From assembly GCA_902619835.1 (NCBI GenBank), contig CACNFS010000009.1, positions 1 to 40,582 on the forward strand: DNA of 40,582 bases. Direction: 5' to 3'. The position numbers and the translations under genes are program-made. Numbering within the stretch: the first letter of the stretch is position 1; every line of letters begins with the position of its first letter. The stretch comes from an uncultured Pelagibacteraceae bacterium (lineage in GTDB: Bacteria; Pseudomonadota; Alphaproteobacteria; Pelagibacterales; Pelagibacteraceae). The notes under the pieces are model-generated. The model ran no database searches, was not told the origin of the DNA, and saw only the letters and a list, made by a program, of their open reading frames with translations. Below, piece by piece: positions 1-8,860 of this stretch.

Positions 1-252
1 TGTAATAAGAAAGTTTTTAGAGAAATTGAAGAAATTTATAGAAAAAATAATTTAAATTATACTTTTGAAAAATTTTCAAACACTAAAAATATATTAAACC
101 TTGTCCCTTATTTAAAAAATGATAAAAAAAATAATGATGAAAAAATCAATTTTATATTACTAAAAAGAATTGGTAAGACAACAATGTCAAATGATTTTAA
201 AATTTCAACTGAATCTCTTAAAAAATACTGTAGCTCTATTGCTCAATATTAA
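1..252 (+). CDS. aroB: 3-dehydroquinate synthase, C-terminal end (partial)
   Basis: An open frame enters from the left edge and stops with TAA at 250-252, leaving 83 codons. The end of the peptide has the pattern of the AroB C-terminus: a charged Lys/Asp stretch, then KINFILLKRIG, matching the family's 'DKK..G...F.LL..IG' segment. AroB converts DAHP to 3-dehydroquinate, the second step of the cytosolic shikimate pathway to aromatic amino acids. The NAD- and metal-binding regions lie outside the window, so the call rests only on this tail. The last 17 bp overlap the 3' end of bolA, which runs the other way. No terminator is visible between them. Confidence 0.7.
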   Translation, partial: CNKKVFREIEEIYRKNNLNYTFEKFSNTKNILNLVPYLKNDKKNNDEKINFILLKRIGKTTMSNDFKISTESLKKYCSSIAQY

Positions 253-493
253 TTTCAATAGCATGTATCTTTGTTTTTAATTCCTTCTTAAGAGTTTTCA
301 TGACTAATTTTTGTGCATTTATTCTGGAAATTGAATTCAAAAAAAATGACTTAATATTTAATTTTAAATGATATTTTTTTGAGTCAAAAAATTTATGTTT
401 ACGATGTTTAAAAGAATTATCAACAATTTCCAGACTCTCTATCTTGATATTATCTTTTAACTTTTTCTCTATTTCATCTAAATAATTTTTCAT
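236..493 (-). CDS. bolA: BolA family protein
   Basis: The product is 85 residues, the usual size for a small BolA-type protein. It has the family layout: an N-terminal helix (YLDEIEKKLKDNI), a central loop with a His/Lys run (KHRKHKFFDSKKYHLKL), the segment around SINAQKL-type residues, and the C-terminal strand IHAIEI. BolA proteins pair with monothiol glutaredoxins and take part in Fe-S cluster delivery and iron sensing in the cytosol; that role is family knowledge. The gene is tail-to-tail with aroB (17 bp overlap) and head-to-head with the J-domain gene, with 30 bp between the starts, so the two divergent promoters must overlap. In alphaproteobacteria bolA is commonly found beside the CobS/CobT-like genes, as here. 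Confidence 0.8.
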   Translation of the reverse strand: MKNYLDEIEKKLKDNIKIESLEIVDNSFKHRKHKFFDSKKYHLKLNIKSFFLNSISRINAQKLVMKTLKKELKTKIHAIEINIEQ

Positions 494-523
494 AACTAAA
501 GTTTTACTATATAGAGTTTAAAT

Positions 524-1039
524 ATGAAAATTATATGTGATTGGAAAAATTGTAAGGAAACTGGCTTGTATAAGGCGCCAGTCGAAAGGGATAATAGTAA
601 AAAATATCGTCTATTATGTTTAGAACATATAAAAATCTTTAATAAGAATTGGAATTATTTTGAAAACATGAATGACCAAGAGATTGAATTTTTTATTAAA
701 TCTGATTTAACTTGGCATAAGTCTACAAAAAAATTTGGTTCATCAGATAATTTTTTTAATATTCTTTGGAATAATGCTCTTGATGATAAATTGAATATTT
801 TTAAAAGTTCTAACTATAAAGATTTTAAAAAAGCAAAAATTTCACAAACTGACCGGGATGCTTTGCAAGTCATGGGGTTAAATGATGATATAAAATGGGA
901 TCAAATTCACTTAAAATTTAAAGAACTTGTAAAAAAGTATCATCCTGATAAAAACCATGGCAATAAAAAATTTGAAGAAAAATTAAAAAAGATTACTTTG
1001 GCTTATAGCCAACTTAAAAAAACTTTAGGAAAAAAATGA
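524..1039 (+). CDS. J-domain protein with N-terminal Cys/His (zinc-ribbon-like) segment
   Basis: The product is 171 residues with the J domain at the C-terminus, unlike DnaJ itself. The J domain covers about residues 113-168 and keeps the HPD tripeptide at 140-142, which stimulates the Hsp70 ATPase. The N-terminus has C5-x4-C10 and C32-x2-H35, a plausible metal site. There is no Gly/Phe region and no DnaJ zinc-finger repeat, so this is a specialised co-chaperone rather than the general one. Its stop overlaps the next start as ATGA, so it is translationally coupled to the CobS-like ATPase. A client or assembly role for the CobS/CobT-like complex is my inference from this coupling. Confidence 0.8.
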   Translation: MKIICDWKNCKETGLYKAPVERDNSKKYRLLCLEHIKIFNKNWNYFENMNDQEIEFFIKSDLTWHKSTKKFGSSDNFFNILWNNALDDKLNIFKSSNYKDFKKAKISQTDRDALQVMGLNDDIKWDQIHLKFKELVKKYHPDKNHGNKKFEEKLKKITLAYSQLKKTLGKK

Positions 1040-2013
1040 GCGCAGAAGCACTTTTACAAAAACCAGACATTAAACTATCTGTTAAACAAACATTTGGTTT
1101 TGACAGCGAGATGAAAGTAGGAGCTTTCTCCAAAAAAAATGAATACGTGCCTAAAATTGATCCAGATTATAAATTTGATAAAGATACAACCTTAGCAATT
1201 TTAGCTGGTTTCTCCTTTAACAAAAGGGTCTTGATACAGGGATATCATGGAACTGGAAAATCTACTCATATTGAACAAGTTGCTGCAAGATTAAATTGGC
1301 CATGTGTAAGAGTAAATCTTGATAGTCATATTAGTAGAATAGACTTAATCGGAAAAGATGCGATTATATTAAAAGATGGTAAACAAATAACTGAATTTAA
1401 GGAGGGGATACTTCCTTGGTCAATTCAGAATCCAGTTGCCTTAGTATTTGATGAGTATGATGCAGGTCGTCCTGATGTTATGTTTGTTATTCAAAGAGTA
1501 TTGGAAAGTGAAGGAAATTTTACTCTATTAGATAAAAACAAGATTTTGGAGCAACATGATTTTTTTAGAATTTTTGCAACTACAAACACAATTGGATTAG
1601 GTGACACCACAGGCCTATATCACGGAACTCAACAAATTAATCAGGGTCAAATGGATAGATGGAATATTGTATCTACTTTAAATTATCTCCCATTCGAAAA
1701 AGAGTTAGAAATAGTTCTCTCAAAAAACAAAAATTTTAATAATAAAGAAGGAAAAGATTTATTATCAAACATGATTAAAGTTGCAGATCTAACAAGAAAA
1801 GGATTTGTAAATGGAGATATATCAACAGTTATGAGCCCTAGAACAGTTCTTCATTGGGCTGAGAACGCTGAAATTTTTAAAGATAAAGGTTATGCCTTTA
1901 GAATTACATTTCTCAACAAATGTGATGACTTAGAAAAAAAAATAATTTCCGAATATTATCAAAGGTGTTTTGGTGAAGATTTGCCTGAGTCTTCAATTAA
2001 CGTAAGTCTTTAA
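1036..2013 (+). CDS. cobS: CobS-like AAA+ ATPase (cobaltochelatase CobS family)
   Basis: The product is 325 residues, close to the usual CobS length of about 330. Walker A is GYHGTGKST at 69-77 and Walker B is ALVFDE at 135-140; the segment [11 protein letters not shown] that follows is typical of the MoxR/CobS branch of AAA+ ATPases. In the aerobic cobalamin pathway CobS and CobT form the ATPase chaperone that drives cobalt insertion by CobN. No CobN or other cobalamin gene is in the window. Homologues of this pair are widespread in alphaproteobacteria, including ones that do not make cobalamin, so the real substrate here is uncertain. The gene starts inside the J-domain stop codon (ATGA) and ends one base before the CobT-like start. 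Confidence 0.85.
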   Translation: MSAEALLQKPDIKLSVKQTFGFDSEMKVGAFSKKNEYVPKIDPDYKFDKDTTLAILAGFSFNKRVLIQGYHGTGKSTHIEQVAARLNWPCVRVNLDSHISRIDLIGKDAIILKDGKQITEFKEGILPWSIQNPVALVFDEYDAGRPDVMFVIQRVLESEGNFTLLDKNKILEQHDFFRIFATTNTIGLGDTTGLYHGTQQINQGQMDRWNIVSTLNYLPFEKELEIVLSKNKNFNNKEGKDLLSNMIKVADLTRKGFVNGDISTVMSPRTVLHWAENAEIFKDKGYAFRITFLNKCDDLEKKIISEYYQRCFGEDLPESSINVSL

Positions 2014-2014
2014 A

Positions 2015-3814
2015 GTGGAAAATAAAAAAGAAAAACTAGAATACTTTAAAACAGCCATTAGTTCTACTGTAAGATCGCTATCAAATTCTCAAAAGATTGA
2101 AGTTTGCTTTGGGAACCAAACACAAAAAACAGATAAAAATTCAATAAAATTACCAGAGTTAGAAAATATAAGTAATCAAATCAATTTTGAAGAAATAAGA
2201 GCCATATCTGATTCAAAATCTTTAAGAGCAAGATTTTCAAATTTAAAAATTTTAAAAAAATATGAGCCTGTAGGAAATGTCTCCAAAAAACTTTACAATA
2301 TATCTGAAAAGATTAGATGTGAAAGAATTGGAACATCTTATTTTAAAGGAGTGAAAAATAATATCGAAAAATATTACAACAAGAGAGTAAGCGGAGTCGA
2401 TCTTAAAAGCAGTGAAGATAAAATAATTGAATCTTTTGAGAACTATTTAAGAACAAAATTTTTAGATTTTCAAAATAACAATGATATAGAGAAAAAATTA
2501 AAACCTTTTAAGAAAGATCTTAATCAAAAGTTCAAAAGTAAAGTTGCTGAATTAAAGAATCTTACTTTAGATCAAGAAAAGTTTAATTCACTTATATCTA
2601 AATTAATTTCTGAGATGAGTTTAGATGAAAATATTGATGAGGAACAAAAAAAAGATGAAGAAAATAATAAAAATGAAAAGGAGTCAAAACCACAAAATCA
2701 AGATCAGAAATCTACGAAAAAAGAGGAAAAATATGAAGAGATGTCTATAGATAGCGGTGTGCCAGATTTAGAGAATGAAGCTAAAGATTCTGATGAAGCA
2801 GTAGAAGAACTTGAAGTGGAGAAAAGTTCAAGACCAGATTTAAGGAAAAGAAATAACCCAAATTTTGCTGATTTAAAATATAAATCTTACACACAAGAAT
2901 TTGATGAAATTGTCAAAGCAGAGGAACTTGAAAATGCTGAGGAACTTTCAAGATTGAGAAAAAATTTAGATCAACAGTTGTTACAATTAAAAAGTTTTAT
3001 TTCAAAGCTAGCAAATAAGTTGCAAAGAAAATTATTAGCCAAACAAAATAGATCATGGAATTTTGATCTTGAGGAAGGATTACTAGATACTTCAAAACTT
3101 CCTAGAATAATTATGGATCCATATAATTCTTTATCTTTCAAAAAAGAAAAGGATATTGAATTCAAGGATACTTTAGTTACTATACTTATTGACAATTCAG
3201 GATCAATGAGGGGAAAGCCAATATCAGTTGCAGCTATTTGTGCAGATATTCTCTCAAGAACTTTAGAGAGATGTATGGTAAAAGTTGAAATTCTTGGTTT
3301 TACCACAAAACATTGGAAAGGTGGATTATCTAGAGAAAAGTGGATGAAAAATAATAAACCAAATTTTCCTGGCAGACTAAATGATCTTAGACATATAATT
3401 TATAAGTCAGCAGATAATCCTTGGAGGCAAGCTAAAAATAATATGGGTTTAATGCTTAAAGAGGGCTTACTAAAAGAAAATATTGATGGTGAAGCTTTAA
3501 AATGGGCATTCAACAAAATGAATAAAAGAAAAGAAGAAAGAAAAATTTTAATGGTAATTTCAGATGGAGCACCTGTCGATGACTCTACGCTATCCACAAA
3601 TACAAGTGACTATTTAGAAAATAATTTAAAGAAAACAGTTAAATGGATAGAAGGAAAATCAAATATCGAACTTTTAGCAATAGGCATAGGTCATGATGTA
3701 ACAAGATACTATAACAGAGCAGTTAAAATCACAGATGTTCAAGATTTAGGTGATGTAATGATAAATCAACTTACTGATTTATTTGTAGAAAAAAGTAAAA
3801 AAACCTTTCATTAA
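2015..3814 (+). CDS. cobT: CobT-like protein with C-terminal VWA domain
   Basis: The product is 599 residues and begins with GTG one base after the CobS stop. The N-terminal third is helical. The middle (about 200-275) is a very acidic, low-complexity linker rich in Glu, Asp, Lys and Asn, typical of CobT. The C-terminal von Willebrand A domain has a complete MIDAS motif, DNSGS at 393-397, followed by strands such as [10 protein letters not shown]. The family works with CobS as a two-part AAA+/VWA machine, the VWA domain using its metal site to contact the target. Together with the J-domain gene this is a tight three-gene unit. Its 3' end lies 2 bp from the convergent transporter gene with no obvious terminator. 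Confidence 0.83.
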   Translation: MENKKEKLEYFKTAISSTVRSLSNSQKIEVCFGNQTQKTDKNSIKLPELENISNQINFEEIRAISDSKSLRARFSNLKILKKYEPVGNVSKKLYNISEKIRCERIGTSYFKGVKNNIEKYYNKRVSGVDLKSSEDKIIESFENYLRTKFLDFQNNNDIEKKLKPFKKDLNQKFKSKVAELKNLTLDQEKFNSLISKLISEMSLDENIDEEQKKDEENNKNEKESKPQNQDQKSTKKEEKYEEMSIDSGVPDLENEAKDSDEAVEELEVEKSSRPDLRKRNNPNFADLKYKSYTQEFDEIVKAEELENAEELSRLRKNLDQQLLQLKSFISKLANKLQRKLLAKQNRSWNFDLEEGLLDTSKLPRIIMDPYNSLSFKKEKDIEFKDTLVTILIDNSGSMRGKPISVAAICADILSRTLERCMVKVEILGFTTKHWKGGLSREKWMKNNKPNFPGRLNDLRHIIYKSADNPWRQAKNNMGLMLKEGLLKENIDGEALKWAFNKMNKRKEERKILMVISDGAPVDDSTLSTNTSDYLENNLKKTVKWIEGKSNIELLAIGIGHDVTRYYNRAVKITDVQDLGDVMINQLTDLFVEKSKKTFH

Positions 3815-3816
3815 AG

Positions 3817-4386
3817 TTAAGCTTCAGAAACTGAGCTTTCTGAATAATCTTTTATTTTATTTAATAAAAGCCTAAATGGAATTAACATTATTAGAGTTAT
3901 TAAGAGTTTAATAGTCAAATCTCCAAAAGCCAAAGTTAACCAAGGGATATCTGTTGCATAAAAAGCTATAGAAAAAAATAAAATAGTATCTGTAATTGAT
4001 CCAAATATAGATGAAGTAAGTGGAGCAATGTACCAACTTTTTTTTCTCAGTTTATCAAAAATATGTACATCTAAGTTTTGAGCAACAAAAAATGCTACTC
4101 CTGAGCCTATTGCAATTCTTATAGAAATAATATCTGAAAAGTTTGTTGATATAAAAAGCGTTAGAAATATTCCAATAATAAAACCTATATAAACTACTTT
4201 TCTTGCAACAACTTTTCCATACGCGCGATTAGCTAAATCAGTTATTAAAAAAGTTGCCGGATAACTGAATGCTCCGTAAGTTAGTACTTCATTTAATCCA
4301 AAATATGATACCGGAAATTGAACAAGGTAATTTGAGAGGACAACAACAACCCCCATCATAACTGATAGTTTGTAATATAAATTCAT
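3817..4386 (-). CDS. VUT family transporter, probable queuosine precursor transporter (YhhQ-like)
   Basis: The product is 189 residues, almost all hydrophobic, with about five to six membrane segments. It matches the VUT/YhhQ family: the N-terminal segment VVVVLSNYLVQFPV, the conserved polar stretch FLITDLANRAYGKVVARKVVY, and the later FGSITDTILFFSIAFY. E. coli YhhQ imports the queuosine precursors preQ0/preQ1, used to modify the tRNA wobble base. The substrate here is inferred from the family; no queuosine gene is nearby. The start codon lies one base after the rpmB stop, so it is probably cotranscribed with rpmB. Confidence 0.75.
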   Translation of the reverse strand: MNLYYKLSVMMGVVVVLSNYLVQFPVSYFGLNEVLTYGAFSYPATFLITDLANRAYGKVVARKVVYIGFIIGIFLTLFISTNFSDIISIRIAIGSGVAFFVAQNLDVHIFDKLRKKSWYIAPLTSSIFGSITDTILFFSIAFYATDIPWLTLAFGDLTIKLLITLIMLIPFRLLLNKIKDYSESSVSEA

Positions 4387-4387
4387 T

Positions 4388-4666
4388 TTACGACTTAGCG
4401 TAGATTGAGGCTTTAATTTTTTTAGCTTTTTTTGATAATTTTGAATTTTTTGCAGTAGTTAAAAATTTGTCTAAACCTCCTTTGAAATCTACTGTTCGTA
4501 ATGCTGCGTTTGCTACATTTAATTTAATTTCTTTTTTTAATATATCGCTTCTAAAAGTAACTTTTTTTAAATTTGGCAAAAATCTCCTCTTTGTTTTATT
4601 TTTAGCATGACTTACGTTATGACCTTTTAGAGGTGATATTCCAGTTAATTCGCACTTTTTAGACAT
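4388..4666 (-). CDS. rpmB: 50S ribosomal protein L28
   Basis: The product is 92 residues and very basic. It opens with the L28 signature MSKKCELTGISPLKGHNVSHAK and continues with KTKRRFLPNL, both diagnostic of L28. It is somewhat longer than the 78-residue E. coli protein, as is common in alphaproteobacteria, and the extra length is a Lys-rich tail. A good sigma-70-type promoter lies just upstream, overlapping the pyrD stop, so the gene probably has its own high-level expression apart from read-through of lysK-pyrD. A short GGA-type ribosome binding site sits about 8 nt before the ATG. The VUT transporter follows after one base. Confidence 0.95.
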   Translation of the reverse strand: MSKKCELTGISPLKGHNVSHAKNKTKRRFLPNLKKVTFRSDILKKEIKLNVANAALRTVDFKGGLDKFLTTAKNSKLSKKAKKIKASIYAKS

Positions 4667-4682
4667 AAGATTTTCCTACAGC

Positions 4683-4711
4683 TATATAAGTATAGAGTTG
4701 ACAGTGGTCAA
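4683..4711 (-). promoter_or_regulatory. Predicted promoter of rpmB
   Basis: Read on the minus strand: TTGACC (4711-4706), a 17-nt spacer, then TATATA (4688-4683). Transcription would start near 4676, about 10 nt before the ATG. The -35 hexamer overlaps the pyrD stop codon. The stretch TTGACCACTGTCAA is an inverted repeat with 5-bp arms that covers the -35, so it could also be an operator, though arms this short can arise by chance. Confidence 0.55.
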
Positions 4712-5754
4712 GCATTAATTCCGACTGCTTCACTAATACTATTTAGATTCTCTTTTTTTATAATTGATATTAACTCCTTTTTCATATCCCTAACTACCCC
4801 AGGGCCCTTGTAAACCATTCCGGTATAAAGTTGGATTGCATTAGCACCTACAGATATTTTTTCAAAAGCAGATTGCCCAGAGTCTACACCTCCAACACCG
4901 ATAATTTGCACTTTTCCTTTTGTTTCTTTGTAAAATTTTTTAATTAAATTAGTAGATAAATTTTTTAATGGTTGGCCTGACAGGCCGCCTGTTTCATCTT
5001 TTTGATTATCAGATAGATTTTCTCGGTTAGCATCTGTGGTGTTAGAAACTATTATTCCATCGATTTTATATTTAAAAATTAATTCTATCATTTTACTGAT
5101 TTCAACATCATCTATATCTGGAGAAAGTTTGAGAGCAATAGGCTTTGAAATATTTTTTTCTCCTCTAATTTTATTTATCCCCATAAGAAGTTTTTCAAGC
5201 TCATTTTGATTGTGAAAATCTCTTAAACCTTCAGTATTAGGTGATGATATGTTAATCGTCAAATATCCTGCATTTGAGGCTAGTCTAGATAAACATAGAA
5301 AGTAGTCCTCTTCTTTTTTTTTAGTCTCTTTATTAGGACCAACATTAATTCCCAAAAAACCACTTGGTAAATTTTCTGATATTCTTTTAGAAACTATTTC
5401 AGAGCCATGATTGTTGAAACCAAGTCGATTTATAAGAGCTTGATCTTTTTCTAATCTGAAAATTCTGGGTTTTGGATTACCAAGCTGTCTTTTGGGAGTT
5501 ATAGTTCCAACTTCTACAAAGCCGTAACCAAGTTTAAATAAAGAATTGTAAACCTCAGCACTTTTATCGAATCCTGCAGCTAAACCAATTGGATTAGGTA
5601 AAGTTTCGTTAAATAATTTTGTTTCTAACAATTCTTCATTAGCGACTTGAAAAATGGTTTTTGGTAAAATATTTAGCTTTAAAGAGTTAATTGCTAAGTC
5701 ATGAGCAGTTTCAGGGTCTAATGAAAATATAAATGGTTTAAAAATTGAAAACAT
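4708..5754 (-). CDS. pyrD: Dihydroorotate dehydrogenase (quinone), class 2
   Basis: The product is 348 residues, normal for the membrane-associated class 2 enzyme. It oxidises dihydroorotate to orotate in pyrimidine synthesis and passes electrons to quinone. Class 2 features visible in order are the N-terminal helical extension (LDPETAHDLAINSLK), NPIGLAAGFDKSAEVYNSL, the strand VEVGTITPKRQLGNPKPR, NRLGFNNHGS, LGINVGPNK, and the catalytic-serine segment NISSPNTEGLR. The C-terminal FMN phosphate site is IIGVGGVDSG followed by GANAIQLYTGMVYKGP. Its start overlaps the lysK stop as TAATG, so translation is probably coupled to lysK. Confidence 0.95.
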   Translation of the reverse strand: MFSIFKPFIFSLDPETAHDLAINSLKLNILPKTIFQVANEELLETKLFNETLPNPIGLAAGFDKSAEVYNSLFKLGYGFVEVGTITPKRQLGNPKPRIFRLEKDQALINRLGFNNHGSEIVSKRISENLPSGFLGINVGPNKETKKKEEDYFLCLSRLASNAGYLTINISSPNTEGLRDFHNQNELEKLLMGINKIRGEKNISKPIALKLSPDIDDVEISKMIELIFKYKIDGIIVSNTTDANRENLSDNQKDETGGLSGQPLKNLSTNLIKKFYKETKGKVQIIGVGGVDSGQSAFEKISVGANAIQLYTGMVYKGPGVVRDMKKELISIIKKENLNSISEAVGINA

Positions 5755-7316
5755 TATTTTATTTTATCATTTATTAATTTAATTGTTTCTTTAACTCCAA
5801 AAAAACTTATAAAAAATCCCATTCTAGGTCCATTTTCTTCACCAAATACAACTTCATAAATAAGTTTAAACCAATCTCTTAAATTTTTTTCATAGCCACT
5901 CTCTTTTCCAACAGTATAAACGTGGGTTTGAATTTCCTCAGGGCTTAAAGATTGATCGATTTTCTCTAACTTTTTTATTAAATTTTTCAAAGCTTTTTTT
6001 TCCTCTGTATTCGGTTTTTTAAATTTCTTTTTAGGCGCTACTTTATCTTTAAAATAGTTAATTGCATAATTTAAAAGACTGTCCAAAATTAAATGGTCTT
6101 TAGGTTTGATTTCTTTATGAAATCTATTTATGAATTTCCAAAGAATATCTTTGTTGTCAGCATTACTAGAACCGACCAAATTTAATAACATAGAAAAGGG
6201 CATTACTATTTTTTCTTTTGGTGGACTCCCGTTATGAACATGCCACACTGGATTTTGTATCTGTTCTTTTAACCCTTGAGTTGGATACTTTTCAATTAAA
6301 GACAGATATTCATCTACAGTTTTTGGAACTACTTCTGTGTAAAGTTTTTTTGCTCTTTTTGGATTGGGATACATGTATAAAGCTAAACTTTCTGGTGAAG
6401 CATATCTTAGCCACTGTTCAATTGATATTCCATTACCTTTTGATTTTGAAATTTTCTCCCCTTTTTCATCAAGAAATAATTCATAAGCAAATCCGTTGGG
6501 TGGCTCTTTTCCAAGAATTCTACAAATTTTATTTGATAATATCGCACTCTCAGTTAAATCTTTTCCATACATTTCAAAATCAACATCAAAAGTAAACCAT
6601 CTCATTGCCCAGTCTACCTTCCATTGTAGTTTACAATTACCGTTAAGAATATTTGTCTCTAATTTTCTACCATTATTATCAAAAATTACTTTTCCAGACT
6701 TTTGTTCCATATTCAATAAAGGAATTTCAAGAACCATACCTGTTTTTGGACAAATAGGTAAAAAGGGACAATAAGTTTTTCTTCTTTCCTCTCTTAAAGT
6801 TGGTAATATTATATTCATTATTTCTTCATATTTTTCTAAAACTCTTAATAATGAATTATTAAAAACTCCTTTTTTATAATTTTCGGTAGAGCTTTTAAAA
6901 TCAAATTTGAAATTGAATTTTTTTAAAAATTCTTTAAGCATTTCATTGTTGTGTTCGCCAAAACTATTAAACTTTTTAAACGGATCAGGTATTGATGTGA
7001 GAGGTTTACCTAGATTTTTTTTTAATACTTCTTCATTTGGGATATTTTCTGGAACTTTTCTCAGACCATCCATGTCATCAGAAAATGTTATTAGCTCATG
7101 TTCAATTTTTTGAATAAAATTTAAAGCATTTATCATCATTGAAGTGCGCGCAACTTCACCAAAAGTGCCAATATGAGGTAATCCGCTTGGACCATAACCT
7201 GTTTGGAAAGTAATTTTATTCTTTTTTTTTATAAGATCTTTTCTCTCTTTTAAGAGCTTTCTGACTTCTACGAAAGGCCAAGATGAAGTAGACTGGATTA
7301 TATTGTTATCAAGCAT
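5754..7316 (-). CDS. lysK: Lysyl-tRNA synthetase, class I
   Basis: The product is 520 residues with a class I Rossmann fold. The HIGH-type motif is PHIG at 47-50 inside GPSGLPHIGTFGE, and the KMSKS-type motif is KISKS at 288-292. Cys residues around 183-189 (CPFLPICP) fit the metal site of this family. Most bacteria use the unrelated class II LysS; the class I form is found in archaea and in alphaproteobacteria and a few other bacterial groups, which helps place this genome. It heads the lysK-pyrD unit, with a one-base stop/start overlap to pyrD, and faces trkH across a 92-bp divergent gap. A TATAAT-like hexamer on the minus strand in that gap could serve it. Confidence 0.95.
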   Translation of the reverse strand: MLDNNIIQSTSSWPFVEVRKLLKERKDLIKKKNKITFQTGYGPSGLPHIGTFGEVARTSMMINALNFIQKIEHELITFSDDMDGLRKVPENIPNEEVLKKNLGKPLTSIPDPFKKFNSFGEHNNEMLKEFLKKFNFKFDFKSSTENYKKGVFNNSLLRVLEKYEEIMNIILPTLREERRKTYCPFLPICPKTGMVLEIPLLNMEQKSGKVIFDNNGRKLETNILNGNCKLQWKVDWAMRWFTFDVDFEMYGKDLTESAILSNKICRILGKEPPNGFAYELFLDEKGEKISKSKGNGISIEQWLRYASPESLALYMYPNPKRAKKLYTEVVPKTVDEYLSLIEKYPTQGLKEQIQNPVWHVHNGSPPKEKIVMPFSMLLNLVGSSNADNKDILWKFINRFHKEIKPKDHLILDSLLNYAINYFKDKVAPKKKFKKPNTEEKKALKNLIKKLEKIDQSLSPEEIQTHVYTVGKESGYEKNLRDWFKLIYEVVFGEENGPRMGFFISFFGVKETIKLINDKIK

Positions 7317-7373
7317 AAGTATGGTTTATTAAATTTTATACGCAAAATACAGATATAATTATACGATATTAAG

Positions 7374-7401
7374 TTGAATTTTAGATCTATTTAAATAATC
7401 T
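7374..7401 (+). promoter_or_regulatory. Possible promoter of the trkH-type gene
   Basis: TTGAAT (7374-7379), a 16-nt spacer and TAATCT (7396-7401) lie just before the ATG at 7409. The -10 ends 7 nt before the ATG, so the transcript would start at or beside the start codon. In DNA this AT-rich such hexamers are common, so this is tentative. Confidence 0.35.
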
Positions 7402-7408
7402 CAAATTA

Positions 7409-8857
7409 ATGGCTACAAACAAAACAGTCTTTTTTTTAATTGGTATTTTATTAATAGTTTTAGGGGCGTCGATGTTAGCGCCTTATGCTCTTCAAATACT
7501 TTTTAGCGAAGGAAGCCATAGCTTTATTTCTGCTTCTTTTGTAACGATGTTCATTGGAATTTTGTTCATTTTAGCCAATCTCGAAAAGGAATTTAAATTA
7601 AATTTAAGACAAACTTTTTTATTTTCATCTTTGGCATGGATTATGGTGGCAACTTTTGGAAGTTTGCCATTCCTATTATCTACTCAAAATTTTAGTTTTA
7701 GCGAGGCTTTTTTTGAAAGCATGTCTGGTATTACAACTACTGGAGCTACAATTATCCCAGATTTAGATAACAGTCCAAAAAGTATTCTATTATGGAGAGC
7801 TATCATGCAATGGTTGGGTGGTATAGGTATTGTTGTTATGGCTATTACAATTTTACCTTTGCTAAAAGTTGGAGGAATGCAGCTCTTTAAAATGGAAGGA
7901 CCTGATAGCACAGAAAAAATTTTACCTCGAACAATTGAAGTGGCTGCTATAATTATTTCTACTTATATCACTCTTACTTTGCTATGTGGTTTTTTCTATT
8001 GGTTTTTTGGAATGACAATATTTGATAGTGTAAGTCATGCTATGACAACTATCGCTACTGGGGGATTTTCTACTCACAATGACTCTATAGGTTTTTTCAA
8101 AAATTCTAATATTGAAATTGTTGCAAGTATTTTTATTATTTTGGGAAGTATACCTTTTATTTCCTACCTAAAATTTGCTCAAGGAAATAAGAAAGTTTTT
8201 TTTCAAGATGTTCAGATAAGTGGCTTAATATATTTGTTAATTATCTCAATAATCGTAATGTTTTTTTATTTAGTGTTTATAAACTATGAAAGTAGTTTGT
8301 TGGATAAAATAAGAATCTCTTCTTTTAACGTAATTTCAATTTTATCTGGAACAGGATATGTGACGGACGACTTTGGTTTATGGGGAAAATTTTCTTTGAT
8401 CTTCTTCTTATTACTAATGTTTATCGGTGGCTGTGCGGGTTCCACTGCTTGTGGGATAAAGATATTTAGATTACAACTACTTTTAATATTTTTAAAAAAC
8501 CAAATTAAAAAGCTAATTTCTCCAAATAGCGTTATAATAACTAAATATAATAATCAAAAAATTTCTGATAATTTTATTAATTCTGTCATAATTTTTATCT
8601 TCACTTTTTTATTTATTTTCTTAATAATAGCAATGTTGTTATCAATAAGTGGTTTAGACTTTATTACTTCAATTTCTGGGGCTGCTAGCTCAATTTCAAA
8701 TGTAGGCCCTGGACTAGGTGAAATAATTGGGCCTAATGGAAATTATAAAGATATACCTGACGTCTCAAAATGGATATTATCGGTAGGTATGTTGTTAGGT
8801 AGACTAGAACTTTTTGCAGTATTAGTTTTATTTTTTCCTTCATTTTGGAGAAATTAA
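7409..8857 (+). CDS. trkH: TrkH-family potassium uptake protein
   Basis: The product is 482 residues, typical of TrkH, with about ten to twelve membrane segments. The four pore loops of the superfamily can be seen in order: SGITTTGAT (TTTG at about 109-112), ATGGFSTHN, LSGTGYVTDDFG and ISNVGPGLG. Each carries the conserved filter glycine. TrkH is the membrane subunit of a potassium uptake system and normally pairs with the cytosolic nucleotide-binding protein TrkA. No trkA is in the window. The gene is divergent from lysK and is followed after 3 bp by the AmpG-like permease, so the three + strand genes form a probable operon. Confidence 0.9.
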   Translation: MATNKTVFFLIGILLIVLGASMLAPYALQILFSEGSHSFISASFVTMFIGILFILANLEKEFKLNLRQTFLFSSLAWIMVATFGSLPFLLSTQNFSFSEAFFESMSGITTTGATIIPDLDNSPKSILLWRAIMQWLGGIGIVVMAITILPLLKVGGMQLFKMEGPDSTEKILPRTIEVAAIIISTYITLTLLCGFFYWFFGMTIFDSVSHAMTTIATGGFSTHNDSIGFFKNSNIEIVASIFIILGSIPFISYLKFAQGNKKVFFQDVQISGLIYLLIISIIVMFFYLVFINYESSLLDKIRISSFNVISILSGTGYVTDDFGLWGKFSLIFFLLLMFIGGCAGSTACGIKIFRLQLLLIFLKNQIKKLISPNSVIITKYNNQKISDNFINSVIIFIFTFLFIFLIIAMLLSISGLDFITSISGAASSISNVGPGLGEIIGPNGNYKDIPDVSKWILSVGMLLGRLELFAVLVLFFPSFWRN

Positions 8858-8860
8858 TTA

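Noticed and set aside
2971-3597. Minus-strand frames inside the CobT-like gene
   Set aside because: They mirror the VWA region, which is clearly coding on the + strand; no motif or start signal supports them.
6218-6774. Two open frames on the + strand inside lysK
   Set aside because: They are antisense to a well-conserved synthetase, overlap each other and show no recognisable family.
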